Under the pieces are notes generated by a model. It saw nothing but the letters and a program-made list of their open reading frames with translations. It ran no database searches and was not told where the DNA came from. A stretch of DNA of 52,869 nt from a virus, in IMG/VR virus record IMGVR_UViG_3300025127_000053, positions 1 through 52,869 of that record. One strand, written 5' to 3'. Positions 35,258 through 42,153 of the stretch are shown here, one piece after another. Position numbers and translations under genes: made by a program. The stretch's first letter is position 1; each line of letters opens with the position of its first letter.

Positions 35258-37800
35258 CCGAACGTGATTTTAAAGTAAAGAAAGGATTGACTGTAGAGAA
35301 TGGGGATTTGGAGTTCAAAGCCGCATCCTCTGTGAAGATATTGGATGACAGTAGCACATCATTAGTTGTGAAAGAGGGCTCTAATGCCTACATAACTCTC
35401 AATACAGACAATGGCAACGAAGCGATTACCTTGCATAAAGCCACTTCTTTCAATGACCAGAATATTACGAACGTAGGCTCGATAGCTCTCGACTCTATTG
35501 TTCCTGATAATACTGATATTACGATAACCACCGCTGATGGTCAATCTGGGGCTTTTGGTATATTAGACGCAGGTGGAGATACTTACATGAAAGTTGACTC
35601 CAGTACAACGTTAGTTGAATTCCATCAGGATGTTCAAGTCCTTGGTACTACGCCAACCCTATCGATAGGTGATAGCGGAGCAGAGGATACCATGCTCCGT
35701 TTTCTTGGTAACGAGAAAAATTTTAGATTGGGTATCGATGACAGCGCTGATACCTTTGAAATAGGACTGGATGGTACTCATGGCGTTGATAACAAAACAT
35801 CCATCAGGATAAATAGCGCGGGTGAAATTACTAAGATAGGAATAGCAACGAGTCCTTCTAATGGTCAAGTTTTGGCTTATAACAGTTCAAGTGGTATATG
35901 GGAGCCAACTAATTCAGCCTCTGGCGCAGATGGCATGGGGAGCGGATTCGTACTAGAAGACGGCGATGGCACTGAAGTTACCATTGATGAAAATAAAGAA
36001 GTCAAATTTATTGATACTGGTGGTCTTGATATCAATTGGACTGATACATCAAATGGTTCGGATGGTGACCCTTACGACCTTACTTTCAGTTTAGATTTGA
36101 ATGGTCTAACTGCTGCCGCTGTGGATATAGCCAATGATAGCATAGCCATAATAGATGCAAATGACTCTAATGCAACAAGAAAGGAATCGTTAGCTGATAT
36201 CATAGCCGCAATAGATGGCACTGGACTAACTGCTTCAAGTGGTGTGCTTGCTGTGGATGCCGCACAAACGCAGATTACATCAGTTGGCACACTAGACGCT
36301 GGGGCAATATCATCAGGATTCGGTAACATAGACAACGGTAGTAGCACATTTAACACTGGTGCGGCCACAGTAGACAGCTTGAGCGTATCCGATGGAAACA
36401 TAACAAATGTCGGGGACATAGCTCTTGACAGTATATCTGCTGATGACACAGACATAAATGTAGCTGTGACAGATAACTCAGCTACAGCTTTTACAATAAA
36501 GCAAGGCTCTGATGCTTATCTTATAGTGGACACAGGCAATAGCAGTGAGTCTGTATCTATTGGTACAGGTGTGTCAGGCACAGCGATTACGATTGGACAT
36601 GGAACCTCAGAGGTTACTTTTGGTGACAACGTGACAATCACTGGTAATTTAACTGTAAACGGGGACCAGACTGTAATCAACACCACGGCAATCGTGGCCG
36701 AAGACAAATCGATGCTTCTGGGCATAGCTGGTGGAATGGAAGACGCCACATATGCTAGAAGCTCCTCGACGGTCACAGTGACATCTGCAAGTCACGGTTT
36801 CTCAAATGGCGAATCCATATTTGTCTCAAACATGGGTAATAGCATTACAGATGGAGTATATACCGTAAGCAGTGTAGCAACTAACACTTTCGTGCTAGAT
36901 GGTCATGGTACCTCTGGCACAGTGGGTGCTGGTGCTACCATGCAACATTCCTCTGCCAACACCACTGAAGCAACTGCTGACGGTAGCGGTATCTTCGTGC
37001 CGGGCACAAGTCTACACAGCATTCAGTACGACAGTAGCCACGGATTCCAAGTCTCAGATGATTTGGACTTGGCCAATGGTAAGCACCTTAGCATCAATGG
37101 CACGACAGTTTTGAATGCAACAACGCTGGGGTCAGGTGTCGTAAGCTCTAGCTTGACATCTGTGGGTACACTGACAACCCTGACAGTCGATAACGTCCTC
37201 ATAAACGGTTCAAACATTGGTCACACTGGAGACACCGACTTGATTACAGTAGCAAGCGGCATAGTCACTGTTGCGGGCGAGTTAAGCGCTACCACCCTTG
37301 ATATCGGCGGTACAAACATCTCATCCACTGCCGCCGAGCTGAATCTGGTGGATGGTTCTTCCGCTGGTAGTATAGTTAATAGCAAGGCTGTGATATACAG
37401 TTCGGCTGGTCAAGTAAATGGGACTACTCTAGGTGTCAACAGCGTATCAGTATTAGGAGTTAATTCTAGTAACAGCGCCTCTTCTTCAAGTGGTGCAGCA
37501 ATCGACCTCTTTACCTTCGATAAGACTGTTTTCAGAGCAGCTAAGATAGTGTGGTCAGTAGAGCTTCTAACCACTGGAGATGCTAGCACAGCACAATTTG
37601 AGATGGGTGAAACACTTGTCCAATGGAGAAGCGGGTCCGATGTTCAACTCACGACATATGGTTACATGAGTACAACCACAGACCTAGCGACAATCACAGC
37701 CACAGTAAGCAGCGACAACGTAGTTGTGAAGTATGACCCAGTAGGTTCATCTTCTGAAAACTACAAATTCAGAGCAGTAGCAACACAACTCGTATTATGA
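35254..37800 (+). CDS. Tail fiber protein 2
   Basis: 848 residues from ATG 35254, which overlaps the upstream stop (ATGA); an in-frame TTG at 35230 is less likely. It starts MTERDFKVKKGLTVENGDL, nearly the same opening as fiber 3 (MSEKDFKVKKGL), suggesting a common attachment peptide. The body is a Ser/Thr/Asp/Gly repeat-rich shaft with GNLTVNGDQTVINTTAIV. Residues ~293-345 match the TRKES module of fiber 1. The C-terminal ~100 residues (FDKTVFRAAKIVWSVELLT) are a divergent copy of the fiber 1 tip domain. Fibers 1 and 2 therefore look like partial duplicates. Confidence 0.75.
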   Translation: MTERDFKVKKGLTVENGDLEFKAASSVKILDDSSTSLVVKEGSNAYITLNTDNGNEAITLHKATSFNDQNITNVGSIALDSIVPDNTDITITTADGQSGAFGILDAGGDTYMKVDSSTTLVEFHQDVQVLGTTPTLSIGDSGAEDTMLRFLGNEKNFRLGIDDSADTFEIGLDGTHGVDNKTSIRINSAGEITKIGIATSPSNGQVLAYNSSSGIWEPTNSASGADGMGSGFVLEDGDGTEVTIDENKEVKFIDTGGLDINWTDTSNGSDGDPYDLTFSLDLNGLTAAAVDIANDSIAIIDANDSNATRKESLADIIAAIDGTGLTASSGVLAVDAAQTQITSVGTLDAGAISSGFGNIDNGSSTFNTGAATVDSLSVSDGNITNVGDIALDSISADDTDINVAVTDNSATAFTIKQGSDAYLIVDTGNSSESVSIGTGVSGTAITIGHGTSEVTFGDNVTITGNLTVNGDQTVINTTAIVAEDKSMLLGIAGGMEDATYARSSSTVTVTSASHGFSNGESIFVSNMGNSITDGVYTVSSVATNTFVLDGHGTSGTVGAGATMQHSSANTTEATADGSGIFVPGTSLHSIQYDSSHGFQVSDDLDLANGKHLSINGTTVLNATTLGSGVVSSSLTSVGTLTTLTVDNVLINGSNIGHTGDTDLITVASGIVTVAGELSATTLDIGGTNISSTAAELNLVDGSSAGSIVNSKAVIYSSAGQVNGTTLGVNSVSVLGVNSSNSASSSSGAAIDLFTFDKTVFRAAKIVWSVELLTTGDASTAQFEMGETLVQWRSGSDVQLTTYGYMSTTTDLATITATVSSDNVVVKYDPVGSSSENYKFRAVATQLVL

Positions 37801-37825
37801 TGGAAAGTGAAATCATGGTGGTAAT

Positions 37826-39424
37826 TTGTCAGAGAAAGATTTTAAGGTAAAAAAAGGGCTTGTAGTTGTCGAAGGTGTAACGGCAGCTAGCCTCGATATA
37901 TCGGGGGACGTAGATGTTGATGGTACGTTAGAGGCTGATGCAATTACTCTTGGTGGAACAGCAGTTGCAGTATCAGGTGGTGCTTTCCATGATGGCTTCT
38001 CTGATTTCGTGGCAAATGAACACATAGACCACAGTGGCGTTTCAATATCTGCTGGTAATGGTCTGACTGGTGGAGGCACTATCGCATCCACTAGAACCTT
38101 AGCAGTAGGGGCAGGGACTGGTGTGACTGTCAATGCAAATGATGTAGCAATAGGTCAGGCTGTTGGAACCTCAGACGATGTGACGTTCTCAACAGTCACA
38201 CTCGCTAGTGACTTAATTCACTCAGGAGACACTAACAACAAAATCGCATTTGGCACAGATACGCAGTCTTTCCAAACAGGAGGAACTGCTAGGTTCAATA
38301 TCAGTGATTCAGGATTACAGATTGGAAGTGGGGCTAGGGTCACTGAGATAGAGGATAACGATAACCTTGGTACATCAGATACCAAATTGGCAACTCAAGG
38401 AAACATAAAGGCGTATGTCGATGCTAATGCAGGTGGTGCTTCTGCTCTCGGTGACTTGTCTGATGCAATCACTACGGCTACTTCTAACGTAGGATTGGGT
38501 AGTGCTGCTTTGGATTCATTAACTGCATCAAGCGGTAACTACAACGTGGCTCTTGGTGTTAATGCAGGTACGGCGATTACGACTGGCGACAATAACATAG
38601 CCATTGGTTTTGATGCGTTGAAAACAGCGAGTACACAAAGCGAGGCAACAGCCGTTGGTTACAAAGCGGCAGAAGATTTAGCAGGTGGTGTTTTCGGAAG
38701 TACATTTATTGGTGTTAGAGCCGGAAGCAACGTAACAACCGGATGGGGTAATACAGGTATAGGACACGATGCTATAAACTCAGAGAACGGTGCAGGAACC
38801 GGCTCGTCAAACACCGCAGTAGGTTATCAAGCCTTGAGGGGTGCAACGGGTAGCAACGCAATAAGTGGTAATCAAAACGTTGCATTGGGTGGTAACGCAA
38901 TAGAGGATATAACAAGTGGGTCGGGTAATGCGGGGGTAGGTTATCAATCATTGACTAACTTAACCACTGGGTCGTACAATATCGGACTAGGCTATCGAAG
39001 TGGCGACAACATTACAACAGGTTCAAACAATCTAGTAATTGGTAACTTTGATGTTGATGTCGCAACAGGCGATGACCAAATCATCATAGGTAGTGGTGAT
39101 GGTGGAGTAACTTGGATAAAGGGAGATTCAAACGGAATCAAGGCTCTCAAGATTAAGGTGAAAGCGGTAAGCAGTAATACAACACTCACAGATGCTCAGT
39201 CCGGCTCATACGTCTACTGGACAGCAGGTACACTGACTCTACCTGCAACAGCAGAGTCGGGACAACAATACACAATCATCAACAACACAGGTGGTTCAGC
39301 AACACCCGCACTTGGGACATCAAATGCCATCGCTTCGGGATGGACTGCTCATGCTGCTATGGCTGATGAGACTGCTAGAACCTATGTGTCGGTTGCTGCT
39401 AACACTTGGATATACATTGGGTGA
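37826..39424 (+). CDS. Tail fiber protein 3 with YadA-head-like repeats
   Basis: 532 residues from TTG 37826, with GGTGG four bases upstream. The N-terminal peptide MSEKDFKVKKGLVVVEG matches fiber 2. Residues ~235-405 hold about nine repeats of the NVALGxxA / NIAIGxxAL type with TTG turns. These are typical of YadA-like left-handed beta-roll segments in adhesins and marine phage fibers, so a trimeric fiber is likely. The C-terminal ~80 residues (SGSYVYWTAGTLTLP to NTWIYIG) are a compact beta tip common in such fibers. It lacks the tip domain of fibers 1 and 2. Confidence 0.75.
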   Translation: MSEKDFKVKKGLVVVEGVTAASLDISGDVDVDGTLEADAITLGGTAVAVSGGAFHDGFSDFVANEHIDHSGVSISAGNGLTGGGTIASTRTLAVGAGTGVTVNANDVAIGQAVGTSDDVTFSTVTLASDLIHSGDTNNKIAFGTDTQSFQTGGTARFNISDSGLQIGSGARVTEIEDNDNLGTSDTKLATQGNIKAYVDANAGGASALGDLSDAITTATSNVGLGSAALDSLTASSGNYNVALGVNAGTAITTGDNNIAIGFDALKTASTQSEATAVGYKAAEDLAGGVFGSTFIGVRAGSNVTTGWGNTGIGHDAINSENGAGTGSSNTAVGYQALRGATGSNAISGNQNVALGGNAIEDITSGSGNAGVGYQSLTNLTTGSYNIGLGYRSGDNITTGSNNLVIGNFDVDVATGDDQIIIGSGDGGVTWIKGDSNGIKALKIKVKAVSSNTTLTDAQSGSYVYWTAGTLTLPATAESGQQYTIINNTGGSATPALGTSNAIASGWTAHAAMADETARTYVSVAANTWIYIG

Positions 39425-39429
39425 TTGAG

Positions 39430-40035
39430 ATGGCGTCGATAATGGTAGGTGTCGCTGGTGTCGCACAGCAACTAAAGACAGCGAATGCTACTGTAGCCGC
39501 ACCATCACAATTAGAAATAAGAGATTATGCCTCCGGTAGTGGCAATAAAAACGCTGTTGATATAGGGGAAGATGAACCAATAACCTCGCCATTCGCTCAT
39601 GACGGTAGTAGTTTCAGTAGTGGAACTTACTCAGCTAACATAAACCTAGAGACTATGAATGCTTACACTGGTTCTGCGACAGCAGCAACTTTGGAGTTTG
39701 GTGGTTTCTTAGCTACTAACGCTGCTGGTGGTATGCCCGCTGGCACTACATATTTATGGGACGTTTCTACAGGTAGCAACACCAGTTTATCGAATGGTAA
39801 TTCTGCTTCTATAATAGGGACAGCAAGCACAGCACAAAACTCTCTTACTATCGGAACCGGTTCAACGAACAATGGAGTAGGTAAACAGGCTAGATTGACT
39901 TTTGGCGGTAGCAAGGCCGGTGTTCTCTATCCAGCAGTCAATGATGTGTGGCATATCGAAGTTTCATGCACTGCCACTAGCGCAGGTGGTAGTGCTAGTG
40001 CTAGTGTAGACATAGAGTACACATTTGTATTGTAA
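39430..40035 (+). CDS. Structural protein at the end of the fiber cassette, unknown
   Basis: 201 residues from ATG 39430 (an in-frame TTG at 39406 overlaps fiber 3). It has a short hydrophobic N-terminus (MASIMVGVAGVAQQLKTANA), then Gly/Ser/Ala-rich beta-like sequence, ending in ASASVDIEYTFVL. The style is that of a small fiber or virion surface protein. The N-terminus could be a weak membrane or assembly helix. It follows fiber 3 by five bases, so it is probably translated with it. Confidence 0.55.
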   Translation: MASIMVGVAGVAQQLKTANATVAAPSQLEIRDYASGSGNKNAVDIGEDEPITSPFAHDGSSFSSGTYSANINLETMNAYTGSATAATLEFGGFLATNAAGGMPAGTTYLWDVSTGSNTSLSNGNSASIIGTASTAQNSLTIGTGSTNNGVGKQARLTFGGSKAGVLYPAVNDVWHIEVSCTATSAGGSASASVDIEYTFVL

Positions 40036-40045
40036 GTGATAAATG

Positions 40046-40076
40046 TTTAATAAAGAAAAAATATGGAGGAAAAAAT
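40046..40076 (+). promoter_or_regulatory. AT-rich element and strong ribosome site before the last plus-strand gene
   Basis: The 41-base gap after the previous gene contains TTTAATAAAG (40046-40055), which could be a TATA-like box, and GGAGGA (40065-40070), a strong ribosome site six bases before ATG 40077. The ribosome site is clear; promoter activity is uncertain because the spacing would start the transcript very near the ATG. Confidence 0.3.
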
Positions 40077-40394
40077 ATGGCATTGAAGGTAGAGTATGAG
40101 ACAGAGTTCGGGATAACATGCGATTACGCATATTGCGTCATAGTTGATGCCCGTGTGGATAAGAGGGTGGATATCACTGAGGATGGTGATAAAGTGAAGT
40201 CATTCAATGTCAAATATCGTGGTAAGGTGTATGCCAGTGACGATGCCTACGAGCAAGACGCATCGGCAATCAGCGGTTTCAATGGCGATTTTGAGTTGGA
40301 CACGGCTAACACCAAGACCCAGTACAACTTACTGAAGCAGTGCTACCTGCATCTGAAGACCCAAGAGGGCTTCACTGATGCTGTGGACTGCTAG
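40077..40394 (+). CDS. Small tail-associated protein, unknown
   Basis: 105 residues, last gene of the plus-strand module. It starts MALKVEYETEFGITCDYAYC and has alternating strands (VDARVDKRVDI, SFNVKYRGKVYAS) and a C-terminal helix with NLLKQCYLHLKT, ending in DAVDC. Small proteins of this kind with an alternating-strand start are common next to phage fiber genes, where they serve in tail or fiber assembly. Four cysteines are present but not in CxxC pairs. Its own strong ribosome site suggests high expression. Its stop overlaps the end of minus-strand sequence by a few bases. Confidence 0.6.
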   Translation: MALKVEYETEFGITCDYAYCVIVDARVDKRVDITEDGDKVKSFNVKYRGKVYASDDAYEQDASAISGFNGDFELDTANTKTQYNLLKQCYLHLKTQEGFTDAVDC

Positions 40395-40539
40395 ACTAGA
40401 AAGATTTTCTTGCAGAGCCAGCTCCAGAACCTGTTGTAACCCTCTAGGGTAATGCCATCATCAGAGTCTATTCTATCTCCTCCAAATCCTCAATATTAAT
40501 CATGAGCAAGGATTTCATCAGGTCATATATGATGCTCAT
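40391..40539 (-). pseudogene. Small gene that looks frameshifted (23-residue ORF plus -1 frame continuation)
   Basis: An ATG at 40539 overlaps the stop of the 28-residue gene upstream (ATGA) and opens a 23-codon frame (MSIIYDLMKSLLMINIEDLEE...) ending at 40468. In the -1 frame, sequence running to a stop at 40391-40393 reads like protein (IDSDDGITLEGYNRFWSWLC, then a hydrophobic end) but has no start codon. Joined by one frame change, the product would be about 48 residues with a short amphipathic end. I see no slippery heptamer, so a one-base indel (real or an assembly error) is more likely than programmed frameshifting. Two unrelated pieces remain possible. Confidence 0.35.
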
Positions 40540-40622
40540 TCCTCGTCACCCCAGAGAGTGTGGTAAAAACACAGGTTGGTGAACGGGTTAGTCCAGCTCT
40601 TGCACTCTGGATATTTACACAT
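40536..40622 (-). CDS. 28-residue zinc finger-like microprotein
   Basis: ATG at 40622 is preceded by GGAGAGG at good spacing, and the frame encodes MCKYPECKSWTNPFTN followed by LCFYHTLWGDEE. Cys2, Cys7, Cys18 and His21 make a CxxxxC-CxxH arrangement able to hold one zinc ion. It lies between the 97-residue gene and the frameshift-like small gene and ends in an ATGA overlap with the latter. The good ribosome site and the metal-ligand pattern in so short a peptide argue for a real gene. Role unknown; modulators of host proteins are often this small in viruses. Confidence 0.5.
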   Translation of the reverse strand: MCKYPECKSWTNPFTNLCFYHTLWGDEE

Positions 40623-40675
40623 AGTATTCCTCTCCTTGATTGTAGTGAATTGTAAAATCTATTTCAACAGTGTAG

Positions 40676-40969
40676 TTACTCACTAGCAACAACTCCCTTA
40701 TCTGCTTGCAGATTTCTAGCTTGTTGCACTGCGAACCTTATTTTCTGAGTGCTGTGCAAGCTCCAAAAAGACTCTTTTGGTATTCCAAAAGTATCTTCTA
40801 CACGTCTGCATAATTCGTATCTTGAGCTTATTTGTAGGTCCTCATCAATTGGCAAACCAAGCACACTGCTGACTTCTTCTTTGGTATATTCTACTCGTTT
40901 GTCCAACCATACATACACATTACCCATTATACCCATTAACTTACGCGCAAACCACCGAAACAAACTCAT
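40676..40969 (-). CDS. Unknown 97-residue protein with its own promoter element
   Basis: 97 residues. The N-terminus is basic and hydrophobic (MSLFRWFARKLMGIMGNVYVWL) and may be an amphipathic or membrane-associating helix. The rest looks helical and charged, with EYTKEEVSSVLGLP, SSRYELCRRVEDTFG and a final KIRFAVQQARNL. I recognise no family. ATATAGTATTG ends 17 bases before the ATG (first A 27 bases upstream) and there is no ribosome site, so a leaderless transcript is likely. It is the first sizeable gene of a short minus-strand unit at the end of the replication module. Confidence 0.6.
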   Translation of the reverse strand: MSLFRWFARKLMGIMGNVYVWLDKRVEYTKEEVSSVLGLPIDEDLQISSRYELCRRVEDTFGIPKESFWSLHSTQKIRFAVQQARNLQADKGVVASE

Positions 40970-40976
40970 GGTGTAA

Positions 40977-40997
40977 TAAGTAAACCAATACTATATT
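40977..40997 (-). promoter_or_regulatory. Promoter-like repeat, copy 1
   Basis: Read on the minus strand this is AATATAGTATTG, two variable bases, then TTACTTA. Copy 2 at 41175-41195 has the same two blocks with the same spacing. The TATA-like start (ATATAG, 40991-40996) is 27 bases before the ATG of the 97-residue gene, the expected distance for an archaeal TATA box with transcription starting at the start codon. The TTACTTA block between TATA and start may be a regulator site. Confidence 0.55.
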
Positions 40998-41075
40998 TTC
41001 TTTTTGCTTGTTTAGATGCTTAGGGAGGGAAAAACGGGTAGTGCATACAAAACGAAAATTGGAAAAATACACTCA

Positions 41076-41165
41076 CTACTGAGAATGGAACGAAAGAAAC
41101 ATCCCGCTTTTTACTGTAGAAACCCCCCTGATTGTGTGTAGTGGCCAAACGCAACTAAAAACCAC
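41076..41165 (-). CDS. Candidate leaderless 29-residue ORF (or short non-coding RNA region)
   Basis: A GTG at 41165 lies 29 bases after the ATATAG of promoter copy 2, matching the 27 and 31 base distances seen before the genes at 40969 and 857. It opens a 29-codon frame beginning MVFSCVWPLHTIRG. There is no ribosome site. The peptide has no recognisable motif, so this could equally be the 5' part of a ~170-base untranslated leader or a small RNA that ends before promoter copy 1. I found no tRNA-like fold in 40998-41174 and no other convincing gene there. Confidence 0.25.
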   Translation of the reverse strand: MVFSCVWPLHTIRGVSTVKSGMFLSFHSQ

Positions 41166-41174
41166 TGAAAATAT

Positions 41175-41195
41175 TAAGTAAGTCAATACTATATT
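41175..41195 (-). promoter_or_regulatory. Promoter-like repeat, copy 2
   Basis: The minus-strand reading again gives AATATAGTATTG, two variable bases (AC instead of GT), then TTACTTA. It overlaps the stop codon of the methyltransferase gene (41194-41196), so a new transcript could begin as the upstream gene ends. TATA-like ATATAG is at 41189-41194. Downstream there is only the 29-codon frame before copy 1. Confidence 0.5.
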
Positions 41196-41976
41196 ATTTT
41201 TTATCTAAGCATAACTCACTAAGAATGTGTGCAATAACATCAACAGTCCATCCATTTCCTATCATTTTATATCTCTGTGTATTAGATACACCTTCAGTAT
41301 AATTTTCTGGTATAGTTTGTAATCTTTCACACTCAACTGGTGTTAATTTATCTGCTAAGTTTTTTGATTTCAAAGGTACGTTATGCCCTCCAGTACCCAT
41401 ATTAGCAGTTAGACATGGACAAACTCCTGATTTGTTCTCTCTAAAATAAGTTCTCCTCCATTGGTAATATTGGCCATCCCATTCTGGTCTTTTAGGAAGA
41501 GGTTTTATTTCTAAATTAGTCCAGTACAAACGCTCTCTATTCTGCCCTACGAATACATCACTATTGATTTTTACAGGTTCAACATCTAGAAATCGCGTTA
41601 TTATATCCTGCGATTTTTGATTCATTTTCACGTTTTCCAATAAAAAATACCTCGGTTTACATTCTTTCAATAATCTAACAAACTCAAAAAACAATCTACT
41701 TCTAGGGTCGTCAAAATTAAGCTCCTTACCACCTTGAGCAAAACTAAATCCTTGACAGGGAGAGCCTCCCATTAGTAGGTCTATCTCAACAGGTATGTCT
41801 GAACCCTTGAGCTTAGTAACGTCACCAACATGTATTGTGTCAGGGTAATTTTTCTTAGCGATTTGAATAGTGTACTTATCAATCTCAGATGCAAAATAAT
41901 TTTTGACATTGATACCTGCTCTCTCTAGAGCAATTTGTCCACAAGACATTCCATCAAAAACACTTAGGACGTTCAT
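41194..41976 (-). CDS. DNA (cytosine-5) methyltransferase
   Basis: 260 residues with the full C5-methyltransferase motif order: SAM-binding FDGMSCGQ (7-14), catalytic PCQGFS with Cys74, ENVK (114-117), QNRERLYW (145-152), a target-recognition part around 155-215, LTPVECERLQ and the closing GNGWTVDVIAHI. It transfers a methyl group to cytosine C5 in DNA. The target-recognition part is short, so the site is probably short. No restriction endonuclease is nearby, so this is an orphan enzyme that probably protects viral DNA from host cleavage or marks it. It starts six bases after the zinc ribbon gene. Confidence 0.92.
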   Translation of the reverse strand: MNVLSVFDGMSCGQIALERAGINVKNYFASEIDKYTIQIAKKNYPDTIHVGDVTKLKGSDIPVEIDLLMGGSPCQGFSFAQGGKELNFDDPRSRLFFEFVRLLKECKPRYFLLENVKMNQKSQDIITRFLDVEPVKINSDVFVGQNRERLYWTNLEIKPLPKRPEWDGQYYQWRRTYFRENKSGVCPCLTANMGTGGHNVPLKSKNLADKLTPVECERLQTIPENYTEGVSNTQRYKMIGNGWTVDVIAHILSELCLDKK

Positions 41977-41982
41977 AAAATA

Positions 41983-42153
41983 TCATCTCTTCAAAAAAGC
42001 AGTATCCTTCCAAATATGTTTACATTCCCTACATTCCCAAAGATGTATTCTTTTTCTAAATCCATCATGATACCTAGCAGTCAGTCTACGAGGTATGTGT
42101 TTGTGATTGCAGTTTCTACAAGACACATTCAATTTATCCGTGAGTCTGCCCAT
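41983..42153 (-). CDS. 56-residue zinc ribbon microprotein
   Basis: ATG at 42153, overlapping the last 20 bases of the thermosome gene in another frame, encodes a 56-residue basic protein. CRNC (12-15) and CREC (41-44) make a clear two-CxxC zinc ribbon, with aromatic residues after the second pair (HIWKD). The many Arg, Lys and His residues suggest nucleic acid binding; TFIIS/TFB-type ribbons look alike. It sits between thermosome and methyltransferase and is tightly coupled to both. Its ribosome site is only GGTG, so expression may depend on coupling. One of two such proteins in the minus-strand operon. Confidence 0.7.
   Translation of the reverse strand: MGRLTDKLNVSCRNCNHKHIPRRLTARYHDGFRKRIHLWECRECKHIWKDTAFLKR

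Noticed and set aside
41016-41141. A 41-codon plus-strand frame in the promoter gap
   Set aside because: No ribosome site or plus-strand promoter at fitting distance, and it runs antisense to the minus-strand unit; basic composition alone is not support.
40998-41174. A tRNA gene in the intergenic gap
   Set aside because: The string GTTCCATTC resembles a T-loop, but I could not form acceptor, D and anticodon stems around it.
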